Origin: Pararhizobium polonicum | GTDB taxonomy: Bacteria > Pseudomonadota > Alphaproteobacteria > Rhizobiales > Rhizobiaceae | Direction: 5' to 3' | Assembly (NCBI RefSeq): GCF_001687365.1 | Contig: NZ_LGLV01000007.1 | Coordinates: 186,001-250,000 of the forward strand | Length of the DNA: 64,000 nucleotides | Shown here: positions 16,028 to 24,230 of the stretch, piece by piece | How positions within the stretch are numbered: position 1 is the stretch's first letter | Layout of the letters: every line of letters begins with the position of its first letter | Position numbers and translations under genes: made by a program | The notes under the pieces: model-generated | The model's database searches: none | What the model was told of the DNA's origin: nothing | Seen by the model: the letters and a program-made list of their open reading frames with translations, nothing else

Positions 16028-16921
16028 TCAGGCGCCGCCAGCCTTGACGCGGGCAAGGCCGGCGCGGGCCGGCTCGTATTTGGAATCGAGCGACAGTGCA
16101 TGCGAATAGGACTTGGCGGCTTTCACCTTGTCGCCCCGGCGCTCATAGACCAGCGCCTGGTTGGCCCAGGATTCGGCGATCTTGCCGTTCAGGTTGATGG
16201 CGGTGTTGAAATCCGCGAATGCGTTGTCGTCGTCGTTCAGGGCGACATAGGAAATGCCGCGGCCGTTATACGGTTCTGGCGAGCTGGGCGACAGCGAGAT
16301 GGCGGTGGAGAAATCCTCGATCGCCTGCGCATGCTGCTTGCGGGCCTGATAGATCAGGCCGCGATTGTGATAGGCGCGCGGATCGGTGGTGTCGAGTTCG
16401 ATCGCCTTGTTGAAATCGGCAAAGGCCTGATCCAGCTGGCCGGCCTGGCGATAGAGATTGCCGCGTCCGATGAAGGCGACATCATAGCGCGAGTTGAGCT
16501 GCAGGGCGGTATTGTAGTCGCTCTGCGCAGCGCTCTGGTTGCCCATGTTGCGCTGAACAAGCGCCCGATTGGCATAGGCCTGATAGAAGCGCGGGTTGAG
16601 TTCGAGGGCCTTGTTGAAATCGGCGAGAGCCCGGCGGAATTCGCCGGCGCGGCCATAGGCCGAGCCGCGGACATTATAGCCTTCCGGGTCGCTCGGATTG
16701 GCGGCGATCACGGCCGACAGCGAGGCAATGTTCTGGTCGCTGCCCTGTGCCCGTTCGACGCGCATCATGTCGCTCGACGTATCCGCCGTCGTGCAGCCTG
16801 AAAGCATCAGCGCTCCGGCAACGGCCAGCATTGAGGCAAAGGCGAACCCGCGTGTGCTGGTGCGCCCGGTGTTGATGCTGGTGTGGTCGGAAAAATCCGC
16901 AGTCCTGGCAGTCGATGTCAA
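16028..16921 (-). CDS. Tetratricopeptide-repeat lipoprotein
   Basis: A 297-residue protein. A hydrophobic stretch ending in the lipobox 'LSGC' (residues about 40-43) marks it as a lipoprotein. After a linker, about six TPR units follow ('GYNVRGSAYGRAGEFRRALA', 'AYANRALVQRNMGNQSAAQ', 'AYHNRGLIYQARKQHAQAI' and so on). TPR lipoproteins act as scaffolds at the envelope, NlpI being a known analogue. The start is TTG 16921, supported by GAGGGA about seven bases upstream. It is monocistronic with its own terminator. Partner proteins are unknown. Confidence 0.88.
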   Translation of the reverse strand: MTSTARTADFSDHTSINTGRTSTRGFAFASMLAVAGALMLSGCTTADTSSDMMRVERAQGSDQNIASLSAVIAANPSDPEGYNVRGSAYGRAGEFRRALADFNKALELNPRFYQAYANRALVQRNMGNQSAAQSDYNTALQLNSRYDVAFIGRGNLYRQAGQLDQAFADFNKAIELDTTDPRAYHNRGLIYQARKQHAQAIEDFSTAISLSPSSPEPYNGRGISYVALNDDDNAFADFNTAINLNGKIAESWANQALVYERRGDKVKAAKSYSHALSLDSKYEPARAGLARVKAGGA

Positions 16922-17219
16922 GATTGATCCCTCAATTAAGCGAAGTTTCGCGGCATGTCCCGCGCCTGAAAGCGGTAGATCGGGCCAACATGCACAGTTT
17001 CAAGTCAAGGAACACATTAAATGCACCCCTGTGGATGCTACGCTCCAAGTCTGAAGACATTGTAGCACGCTCTGCGCGCTGTTCGCACACGGCCGGGATA
17101 TTCAAATCGGCCGCACAAAAACCGAAACGGGATTCAGAACACCTGTTTCAAACAGAAAAAGCGGTGGCGACCATGTCGCCCCCGCCCGATTTACGCGTCT
17201 GATGCGCTGGAAGCGCTAA
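16922..17219. other. Intergenic region between rpsU and the TPR gene
   Basis: No gene is supported. It contains the dyad CTGTTT-C-AAACAG (17143-17155) and presumably the TPR promoter. No T-run follows the dyad. Confidence 0.4.
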
Positions 17220-17462
17220 TCAGCGTGCTGCAGCCGCCGCAGGACGGCCGGCTGGCATGATGCCGCTTTCGCGCTGTGCACGCTTGCGCGCCAGCTTGCG
17301 AATGCGACGAACGCCTTCGGCCTTTTCGCGCGCGCGCTTCTGGGATGGCTTTTCGTAGGCCTCACGCATCTTCATTTCGCGGAAAATGCCTTCGCGCTGC
17401 ATCTTCTTCTTGAGTGCGCGAAGCGCTTGATCGACGTTGTTGTCGCGGACTAGTACCTGCAC
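17220..17462 (-). CDS. rpsU: 30S ribosomal protein S21
   Basis: An 80-residue basic protein with the S21 pattern: '[25 protein letters not shown]', '[23 protein letters not shown]', then an Arg/Lys-rich helix and an Ala-rich tail. S21 binds near the anti-Shine-Dalgarno end of 16S rRNA and supports initiation. The start is GTG 17462. It appears as a single gene. Confidence 0.97.
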   Translation of the reverse strand: MQVLVRDNNVDQALRALKKKMQREGIFREMKMREAYEKPSQKRAREKAEGVRRIRKLARKRAQRESGIMPAGRPAAAAAR

Positions 17463-17882
17463 GTTAATCCCGTTCCTTTGGTTTCGAGTGTTCGCCTCAT
17501 GAAGTCAGGTCAACGAGGCAAAAAAATATGGTTCGCGGAGCCCGAAAGCTTTACGATTGAAAGAGCGGATACCAGATCGGTTGCTCAAAGTCCAGCCGCG
17601 AGTTGGTCTCGAGGGCTGAAAATTGCCGGAAAGCCGTGTTTCTTCCACCTCTCCCGCATGACGTCTGTTCACGCGGTGTCGTGTTGGGCCGTTATGTATA
17701 GTGTTCCAGCCGATGTGCAATGGCTTATAGGATGCCGGGGTGCTGCATGTCGCAACTCGTGCGACAAGCGCCGTCTCGCGTCGCAAAAGAAACGTTGCGG
17801 AAGCCCGGGATTTGCGATTTCTAGCGGCGACCACAGGAAATTCACCGGCCCTTTTGGGCGGGACTACGGAGTGTGAAGGCGG
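17463..17882. other. Intergenic region between rpsU and soxB
   Basis: About 420 bases separate the divergent rpsU and sox transcripts. Short frames are present but none looks like a protein. Promoters for both directions are expected; I could not assign them. There is no glyA or formyltetrahydrofolate gene here, unlike some sarcosine oxidase operons. Confidence 0.4.
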
Positions 17883-19136
17883 ATGCGCAAATATTCGGTT
17901 TTTGCTGTCGCTCGCGAGGCGATGCGCGGCCACAGGGGATGGGAGGCGCAGTGGACCTCTCCCGAGCCACGCAAGGACTATGATGTCATCATCATCGGCG
18001 CCGGCGGCCATGGCCTCGGCACGGCCTATTACCTTGCCAAGGAACACGGCATCACCAATATCGCCGTGCTTGAAAAGGGCTGGCTCGGCGGCGGCAATAC
18101 CGGCCGCAACACCACCATCATCCGTTCCAACTATCTCTATGACGAAAGCGCGGGGATCTACGACCACGCGCTGAAGCTCTGGGATGGCCTCAGCCAGGAC
18201 CTCAACTACAACGTCATGTATTCGGCGCGCGGTGTGATGATGCTGTCGCACAACATCCATGACCAGCAGGTGTTTAAGCGCCATATCCATGCCAACCGCC
18301 TGAACGGCATCGACAATGAATGGCTGACGCCGGAGCAGGCGCAGGAATTCTGCCCGCCGCTCGATATTTCCAGGACCGCCCGCTATCCGATCAATGGTGC
18401 CGCCCTGCAGCGCCGTGGCGGCACCGCCCGTCACGATGCCGTCGCCTGGGGTTATGCCCGCGCCGCCGCCGATCGCGGCGTGCACATCATCCAGAACTGT
18501 GAGGTCACCGGCATCCGCCGCAATCCCGATGGTTCGGTTGCCGGTGTCGATACCAATCGCGGCCAGATCAATGCCAAGAAGGTCGGCGTCGTTGCCGCCG
18601 GTCATACCTCGGTGCTGATGGAAATGGCCGGCGTGCGCATGCCGCTGGTCAGCTATCCGCTGCAGGCGCTGGTCTCCGAGCCGATCAAGCCGATCTTCCC
18701 CTGCGTCGTCATGTCCAATACCGTGCACGCCTATATCTCGCAGTCCGACAAGGGCGAGCTCGTCATCGGTGCCGGCACCGACCAGTATTCGTCCTACTCG
18801 CAGACCGGCGGCCTGCAGATCATCACCCATACGCTGGATGCGATCTGCGAGCTGTTCCCGATCTTCCGCCGCATGAAGATGATGCGCTCCTGGGGTGGCA
18901 TCGTCGACGTGACGCCGGACCGCTCGCCGATCCTGGCAAAGACCCCGGTTCAGGGCCTCTACGTCAACTGCGGCTGGGGCACCGGCGGCTTCAAGGCAAC
19001 GCCGGGCTCGGCCAATGTCTTTGCCCATACCATCGCCAACGATGCGCCGCACAAGATCAACGCGCCGTTCACGCTGGAACGCTTCCGCTCGGGCCGCCTG
19101 ATCGACGAAGCGGCCGCTGCGGCCGTTGCGCACTAA
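17883..19136 (+). CDS. soxB: Sarcosine oxidase subunit beta
   Basis: A 417-residue flavoprotein subunit. The FAD-binding 'DVIIIGAGGHGLGTAYYLA' is at about 34-52, and DAO-fold motifs follow ('WLGGGNTGRNTTIIRSNYL', 'NCGWGTGGFKATPGS'). It forms the oxidase site of heterotetrameric sarcosine oxidase, which converts sarcosine, oxygen and tetrahydrofolate to glycine, hydrogen peroxide and methylene-THF. It heads the soxBDAG operon (12 bases to soxD). ATG 17883 follows GTGAAGGCGG. Confidence 0.97.
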   Translation: MRKYSVFAVAREAMRGHRGWEAQWTSPEPRKDYDVIIIGAGGHGLGTAYYLAKEHGITNIAVLEKGWLGGGNTGRNTTIIRSNYLYDESAGIYDHALKLWDGLSQDLNYNVMYSARGVMMLSHNIHDQQVFKRHIHANRLNGIDNEWLTPEQAQEFCPPLDISRTARYPINGAALQRRGGTARHDAVAWGYARAAADRGVHIIQNCEVTGIRRNPDGSVAGVDTNRGQINAKKVGVVAAGHTSVLMEMAGVRMPLVSYPLQALVSEPIKPIFPCVVMSNTVHAYISQSDKGELVIGAGTDQYSSYSQTGGLQIITHTLDAICELFPIFRRMKMMRSWGGIVDVTPDRSPILAKTPVQGLYVNCGWGTGGFKATPGSANVFAHTIANDAPHKINAPFTLERFRSGRLIDEAAAAAVAH

Positions 19137-19148
19137 GGGGAAAACACC

Positions 19149-19493
19149 ATGCTTCTGATCTATTGCCCCTATTGCGAGGAAGAGCGTTCCGAGCTCGAAT
19201 TCCGCCAGGCCGGCGACGCCCACATCGCCCGTCCGACCAACATGACCGAGATGACGGATGAAGAATTCGAGGCGTTCTTCTTCCTGCGCGACAATTTCAA
19301 GGGCCTCACCTTCGAGCGCTGGCGGCATCTGAACGGCTGCGGCCGTTTCTTCAATGCGGCCCGCGATACCGTCAGCGACAAGTTCCTGACCACCTACAAG
19401 GCCGGTCTGCCGAAGCCGGATGTCAGCACGCTGCGTCCCGCCGCTGCCGCCCCAGTCGAAACCCATGAAGCCACGGAGTCGGACGCGAAATGA
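19149..19493 (+). CDS. soxD: Sarcosine oxidase subunit delta
   Basis: A 114-residue subunit beginning 'MLLIYCPYCEEERSELEF'. The N-terminal CPYC and later 'LNGCGRFFNAARDT' include the cysteine and histidine positions that hold zinc in known delta subunits. Its role is structural in the heterotetramer. ATG 19149 follows AAGGGG. Its stop overlaps the soxA start by four bases (ATGA at 19490-19493). Confidence 0.96.
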   Translation: MLLIYCPYCEEERSELEFRQAGDAHIARPTNMTEMTDEEFEAFFFLRDNFKGLTFERWRHLNGCGRFFNAARDTVSDKFLTTYKAGLPKPDVSTLRPAAAAPVETHEATESDAK

Positions 19494-22483
19494 GCGGCGC
19501 CAATCGTATCCCCGGTGCAGGCCGTCTCACCCCTGCAAAAACCGCCCGTTTCTTTTTCGATGGCAAGAGCTATGCGGCCCTTGAAGGCGATACCGTTGCC
19601 TCCGCACTGCTGGCCAACGGCGTCCATCTCGTCGGCCGTTCGTTCAAGTACCATCGCCCGCGCGGCATCGTATCGGCCGGTGCGGAAGAGCCGAACGCGC
19701 TGATCGGCGTCGAGCGCGACGCCGCCCGCAAGCAGCCGAACGTGCGCGCCACCGTGCAGGACGTGTTCGACGGCATGAAGGTGATCTCGCAGAACCGCTG
19801 GCCGTCGCTTTCCTTCGACGTCGGCGCGGTCAACAACCTGTTGGCACCGTTCTTTGCCGCCGGCTTCTACTACAAGACCTTCATGTGGCCGAAGCAGGCC
19901 TGGAAGCATGTCTACGAGCCGCAGATCCGCGCGGCCGCCGGTCTCGGCGTCTCGCCGACCGAGGACGATACCGACCATTATTCCAGCCGCTACGCCCATT
20001 GCGACGTGCTGGTGATCGGTGCGGGCGTGGCCGGCCTTTCGGCGGCGCTTGCTGCTGCCAAGACCGGCGCCCGTGTCATCATCTGCGACGAGCAGCCGGA
20101 AGTCGGCGGGGCGCTGCACTATGACAAGAGCGTCACCATCGACGGTCAGGACGGCTTTGCCTGGGCTCAAGGCACGGCTGCGAAGCTCGCCAAGATGGAC
20201 AACGTCACCGTGCTGCCGCGCACCACGGCGTTCGGCTACTACGCCCAGAATTTCGTCGGCCTCAACGAGCGCGTCACCGAACATCTGGCCAAGCCCGATC
20301 GCAAGCTGCCGCGCGAGCGCCTCTGGCAGGTCCGCGCCAAGCGCGTCATCATCGCCACCGGCGCCATCGAACGCCACATGGTGTTTGCCAACAACGACCG
20401 GCCCGGCATCATGCTGGCCTCGGCGGCGCGGACCTTCCTCAACCATTTCGGCGTCGCTGTCGGCAAGAAGGTCGGCGTCTATACGGCCAACGACTCGGCC
20501 TATGAAGCTGCCTTCGACCTCAAGCGCGCCGGTGTCACCATCGCTGCCATCGTCGATAGCCGAGAGCAGCCGGGCGAGGGCGTTCTGGCCGAAGCCCGGG
20601 CGCTCGGCATCGAGGTTCTGGCCGGTCACGGCGTCGTCGATACCGGCGGCAAGCTCAGGGTTTCCTCGATGTCCGTTGCCCGCAACGGCGGCGGTGCTGC
20701 CCGCAAGATCGCCATCGACGCGCTGCTGATGTCGGCCGGCTGGACGCCATCGGTGCATATGTTCTCGCAGTCGCGCGGCAAGGTCGCCTATGACAATGAG
20801 ACCCAGCGCTTCCTGCCCGGCACTTACGCGCAGGATTGCCTCTCCGTCGGCGCCTGCAACGGCACCAACGACCTGCAGGCAACCATCGAGGAATCGCTGG
20901 CGGCCGGCGAGCTGATGTCGAATGCATCCGGCTTCACCGCTTCGGAAAAGCTCGCGCTTCAGGGCGCGAACGCCTTTGCCTGGACCGGCGGCATGGCCGG
21001 GAGCGCCGAAGGGGCCGGACCGGACACCACGGTCAAGGCCTTCATCGACTTCCAGAACGACGTCTGCGCCAAGGATATCCGCCTTGCCGTGCGCGAAGGC
21101 ATGCACTCGATCGAGCACATCAAGCGCTTTACCACCAATGGCATGGCGACCGATCAGGGCAAGCTGTCCAACATCCATGGTCTGGCGATCGCCGCCGAAA
21201 CGCTCGGCCGCGAAATCCCCAAGGTCGGTCTCACCACCTTCCGTGCGCCCTATACGCCGGTGACGTTCGGGACGCTGATCAACCATTCGCGCGGCGAACT
21301 GTTCGACCCGACCCGCAAGACGCCGATGCATGCTCTGGAAGAAGCACAGGGTGCTGTGTTCGAGGATGTCGGCCAATGGAAGCGCGCCTGGTATTATCCG
21401 CGTGCCGGCGAAGACATGCATCAGGCCGTCAACCGCGAGTGCAAGACGGTGCGCGACGTCGCCGGCATCTTCGATGCCTCGACGCTCGGCAAGATCGAGG
21501 TGGTCGGCCCGGATGCGGCGCAGTTCCTCAACCTGATCTACACCAACAGCTGGGATACGCTGAAGCCCGGCCGCTGCCGCTATGGCATCATGCTGCGCGA
21601 GGACGGCTTCGTCTATGACGACGGTGTCGTCGGCCGCATGGCGGAGGATCGTTTCCATGTGACGACGACGACCGGCGGTGCTGCCCGCGTCATGAACCAT
21701 ATGGAGGACTATCTCCAGACCGAGTTCCCGCATCTGAACGTCTGGCTGACCTCTGCCACCGAACAGTGGGCCGTCATCGCGGTCCAGGGTCCGAAGGCGC
21801 GCGAAATCATCGCGCCGCTGGTGGAGGGTATCGATCTGTCGAACGAAGCCTTCCCGCATATGAGCGTTCGCGAGGGCAAGGTCTGCGGCGTGCCGACCCG
21901 GTTGTTCCGCATGTCGTTCACCGGCGAGACCGGCTTCGAAGTCAACGTGCCTGCCGATTTCGGCCCGGCCGTCTGGGCTGCGATCTATGAGCGGGCGCAA
22001 GCGCTCGGCGCCTGCGCCTATGGCACCGAGGCGATGCACATCCTGCGCGCCGAGAAGGGCTATATCATCGTCGGTCAGGATACGGACGGTACCGTGACCC
22101 CGGACGATGCGTCGCTTTCCTGGGCTGTCGGCAAGAAAAAGCCGGACTTCGTCGGCATCCGCGGCCTGCGCCGTCCCGATCTGGTGGCCGATGGCCGCAA
22201 GCAGCTTGTCGGCCTTCTGACCAAGGATCCGAAGGCCGTGCTGGAGGAGGGCGCGCAGATCGTTGCCGATCCCAACCAGCCGCTGCCGATGACGATGATC
22301 GGCCATGTGACCTCGTCCTACTGGTCGGAAAACTGCGGCCGCTCGATCGCTCTGGCGCTGGTGGCCGGCGGCAAGGCGAAGATCGGCCAGACGCTCTATG
22401 TGCCGATGCCGGACAAGACGATCGCCGTCGAGGTGAGCGATATGGTGTTCTTTGACAAGGAAGGAGGCCGTATCCATGGCTGA
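19490..22483 (+). CDS. soxA: Sarcosine oxidase subunit alpha
   Basis: A 997-residue subunit. The N-terminal ferredoxin-like region (about 15-110) includes 'FFFDGKSYAALEGDTVASAL'. An NAD-binding/amine oxidase fold follows at about 170-430 ('CDVLVIGAGVAGLSAALAAAKTGARV'). The C-terminal half (about 600-990) is a folate-binding GcvT-like domain ('FDASTLGKIEVVGPDAAQFL', 'GETGFEVNVPADF'). Methylene transfer to THF occurs here. It overlaps soxD by four bases and soxG by eight, so the operon is tightly coupled. Confidence 0.97.
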   Translation: MSGANRIPGAGRLTPAKTARFFFDGKSYAALEGDTVASALLANGVHLVGRSFKYHRPRGIVSAGAEEPNALIGVERDAARKQPNVRATVQDVFDGMKVISQNRWPSLSFDVGAVNNLLAPFFAAGFYYKTFMWPKQAWKHVYEPQIRAAAGLGVSPTEDDTDHYSSRYAHCDVLVIGAGVAGLSAALAAAKTGARVIICDEQPEVGGALHYDKSVTIDGQDGFAWAQGTAAKLAKMDNVTVLPRTTAFGYYAQNFVGLNERVTEHLAKPDRKLPRERLWQVRAKRVIIATGAIERHMVFANNDRPGIMLASAARTFLNHFGVAVGKKVGVYTANDSAYEAAFDLKRAGVTIAAIVDSREQPGEGVLAEARALGIEVLAGHGVVDTGGKLRVSSMSVARNGGGAARKIAIDALLMSAGWTPSVHMFSQSRGKVAYDNETQRFLPGTYAQDCLSVGACNGTNDLQATIEESLAAGELMSNASGFTASEKLALQGANAFAWTGGMAGSAEGAGPDTTVKAFIDFQNDVCAKDIRLAVREGMHSIEHIKRFTTNGMATDQGKLSNIHGLAIAAETLGREIPKVGLTTFRAPYTPVTFGTLINHSRGELFDPTRKTPMHALEEAQGAVFEDVGQWKRAWYYPRAGEDMHQAVNRECKTVRDVAGIFDASTLGKIEVVGPDAAQFLNLIYTNSWDTLKPGRCRYGIMLREDGFVYDDGVVGRMAEDRFHVTTTTGGAARVMNHMEDYLQTEFPHLNVWLTSATEQWAVIAVQGPKAREIIAPLVEGIDLSNEAFPHMSVREGKVCGVPTRLFRMSFTGETGFEVNVPADFGPAVWAAIYERAQALGACAYGTEAMHILRAEKGYIIVGQDTDGTVTPDDASLSWAVGKKKPDFVGIRGLRRPDLVADGRKQLVGLLTKDPKAVLEEGAQIVADPNQPLPMTMIGHVTSSYWSENCGRSIALALVAGGKAKIGQTLYVPMPDKTIAVEVSDMVFFDKEGGRIHG

Positions 22484-23039
22484 ACTGATTGGGGCTGATC
22501 TGGCAACGCGTACCCTGCCTCTCGCAGGCTTCCACGGCGGCTCCGGCGCCGCTTCGCTTTCCGTCGCCGCACCCGCAACCCGGATCTCGCTCAGGGCCAA
22601 ACCCGATGCCGTGGCCGCGCTGTCCGGCGCGCTTGGCCTGTCGCTGCCGGTGAAGGCCAAGACTTCGGCCTCCGCCAATGGCCGCCATGCGCTCTGGCTT
22701 GGTCCGGACGAGTGGCTGGTGATCGACGAAAACGAGGCCGACCTGATGGCGGCGGTCGCGTCGAGCGGCGTGCTGCATTCGGCGACCGACATCTCCCACC
22801 GCAACACGGCGATCCTCGTCAAGGGCCGTGGCGCCGAAGTGGCCATCAATGGCGGCTGCCCGCAGGACCTGTCGCTGGCCGCCTTCCCGGTCGGCGCCTG
22901 CTCGCGCACCGTTCTGGCCAAGGCCGAGATCGTGCTGTTGCGCACGGGTGAAGATGCGTTCCGGGTCGAGTGCTGGCGGTCGTTTTCGCCCTATGTTTCG
23001 GCGCTTCTGAATGAGGCTGCCGAGGATGCGGGGAATTGA
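22476..23039 (+). CDS. soxG: Sarcosine oxidase subunit gamma
   Basis: A 187-residue subunit with 'WLGPDEWLVI' and 'DISHRNTAILVKGRGAEVAINGGCPQDL', both typical of SoxG. It contributes to the folate-domain side of the complex. ATG 22476 has AAGGAGG at 22461-22467 and lies inside the end of soxA; a TTG at 22452 opens the frame but has no support. It is the last operon gene, followed by a palindromic repeat that may end transcription. Confidence 0.93.
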   Translation: MAELIGADLATRTLPLAGFHGGSGAASLSVAAPATRISLRAKPDAVAALSGALGLSLPVKAKTSASANGRHALWLGPDEWLVIDENEADLMAAVASSGVLHSATDISHRNTAILVKGRGAEVAINGGCPQDLSLAAFPVGACSRTVLAKAEIVLLRTGEDAFRVECWRSFSPYVSALLNEAAEDAGN

Positions 23040-23067
23040 TCGTCGTTAGCATGCGCTGATGTGATCA

Positions 23068-23182
23068 GCCCCTCATCCGGCCTGTCGGCCACCTTCTCCC
23101 CGTTCTGACGGGGAGAAGGACCAAGCCGCAAACTCGGTCGTCCCCTCGCCCCGCTTGCGGGGAGAGGGTTAGGGTGAGGGGC
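23068..23182. repeat. Dispersed palindromic intergenic element (RIME-like)
   Basis: The element is bounded by GCCCCTCA (23068-23075) and TGAGGGGC (23175-23182). Inside are two hairpins, CCTTCTCCCCG with CGGGGAGAAGG, and CCCCGC with GCGGGG. This is the typical form of Rhizobium-type intergenic mosaic repeats. Related pieces occur at about 26320, 29294 and 53773. Confidence 0.75.
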
Positions 23183-23208
23183 CGTGCCGCTGTCGAAGTC
23201 AACGTGCC

Positions 23209-23666
23209 TCAATGAGCCCCGGGCCAGCCGGTCCATTCCACCCAGCGGCCGTGAAAATCGGCGCGGCCGATCGGGTGTCTTTCGCCTGACGGCCAGATCT
23301 GCAGGCTGAGTGCGGCGCTGTGCTTCTGGTCGTCCGCCTCCATCTGCAGGCGTGCCAGAGGTGCGCTCGCCGTTGCGCGTGCTCCGGCGGCGGCAATCAG
23401 CGCATCGCCTCTTTCCTGTGAAGCCCTGGGCAGATATTGCCAGGCGATCGTATGGTAGATCACATGCACATGGCCCTCGTGGACGGGCCGAAGCCGCCGT
23501 TGCAGCCAGTCCACCGCATCGGCCTTTTCGACCGTCTGGCCGTCAGCCGTCCGGCAGCCAGCGTGCACAGCTGCGCGGTAAAGGGCGAGCCGAGACCACG
23601 GCAGGCGCTGGCCTGCTTTTCGAACGCGAGACGGACGGTCTGGTCTGTCGCGGGTTCTTCAGGCAT
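23209..23666 (-). pseudogene. DUF2332 gene broken by an internal deletion
   Basis: Reading from 23666, the first ~42 residues ('AFEKQASACRGLGSPFTAQL') match the N-terminus of DUF2332 proteins. Near 23535-23545 the family match jumps to another frame and continues to a stop at 23209 ('VHVIYHTIAWQYLP', 'HGRWVEWTGWPG'), which is the family's C-terminus. Full-length members have about 330-350 residues; only about 155 remain and the frames do not join, so roughly 180-200 central residues are lost. The ATG overlaps the stop of the MaoC gene by eight bases, so it was once coupled to it. A palindromic repeat lies 26 bases beyond its stop. Confidence 0.75.
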
Positions 23667-24147
23667 CGTCCGGCCGGTCCTTCGGGTCGAACTGGATGAT
23701 CGTCAGCCAGGTGGCGGTGAGCGCCGGTTTGCGTTCGCCCTCGATATCAACGGTGACGTCATAGGTGACCATCAGCATGCCGGCGCCGCGAAAGCGCGCC
23801 TCGGCCATGGTGAAACGGCCGCGCACTTTGGCGCCGCTTTTCACCGGCGTCATGAAGCGCACCTTGTCGAAGCCGTAGTTGATGCCCATGGTCTGCTCGC
23901 GCACGCGCGGCACGCAATTGTAGTTCATCGCCGACAAGAGCGAGAGTGACAGAAACCCGTGTGCGATCGTGCCGCCGAAGGGCGTTTCGGCGGCGGCGCG
24001 CACCGGGTCGGTATGGATGAACTGGTGGTCGTCGGTGGCATCGGCAAAACCGTCGATGGTTTTTTGCGATACGGTTATCCAGTCGGAGATCCCGATTTCC
24101 TTGCCGACCAGATCCTTGACGTCAGACAGTGAAATTTCCTGCGGCAT
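23659..24147 (-). CDS. MaoC-family (R)-specific enoyl-CoA hydratase-like protein
   Basis: A 162-residue hot-dog fold protein. The hydratase motif 'ATDDHQFIHTDP' holds the catalytic Asp40/His45 pair, followed by 'FGGTIAHGFLSLSLLSAM' and 'NYGFDKVRFMTPVKSGAKVRG'. This matches the single-domain MaoC/NodN-like dehydratases of rhizobia, which hydrate trans-2-enoyl-CoA. Its substrate here is unknown. It is upstream of, and overlaps, the DUF2332 remnant. Confidence 0.9.
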   Translation of the reverse strand: MPQEISLSDVKDLVGKEIGISDWITVSQKTIDGFADATDDHQFIHTDPVRAAAETPFGGTIAHGFLSLSLLSAMNYNCVPRVREQTMGINYGFDKVRFMTPVKSGAKVRGRFTMAEARFRGAGMLMVTYDVTVDIEGERKPALTATWLTIIQFDPKDRPDDA

Positions 24148-24230
24148 TCTCTCTTCCGATCAAAAACATCCCCCCGTTTTCTCTATATGCCGCTCTTTTG
24201 AAAAACGGCAATCAGGCGGGCCGTATAGGC

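Noticed and set aside
17505..19466. 653-residue open frame antisense to soxB
   Set aside because: Same reason: no family resemblance, and soxB is certain.
19394..22945. Very long open frame antisense to soxD, soxA and soxG
   Set aside because: GC-rich codon bias of the sense genes leaves the opposite strand open. Its protein is rich in Arg, Gly, His and Ala with no domain, whereas the sense genes match sarcosine oxidase subunits throughout.
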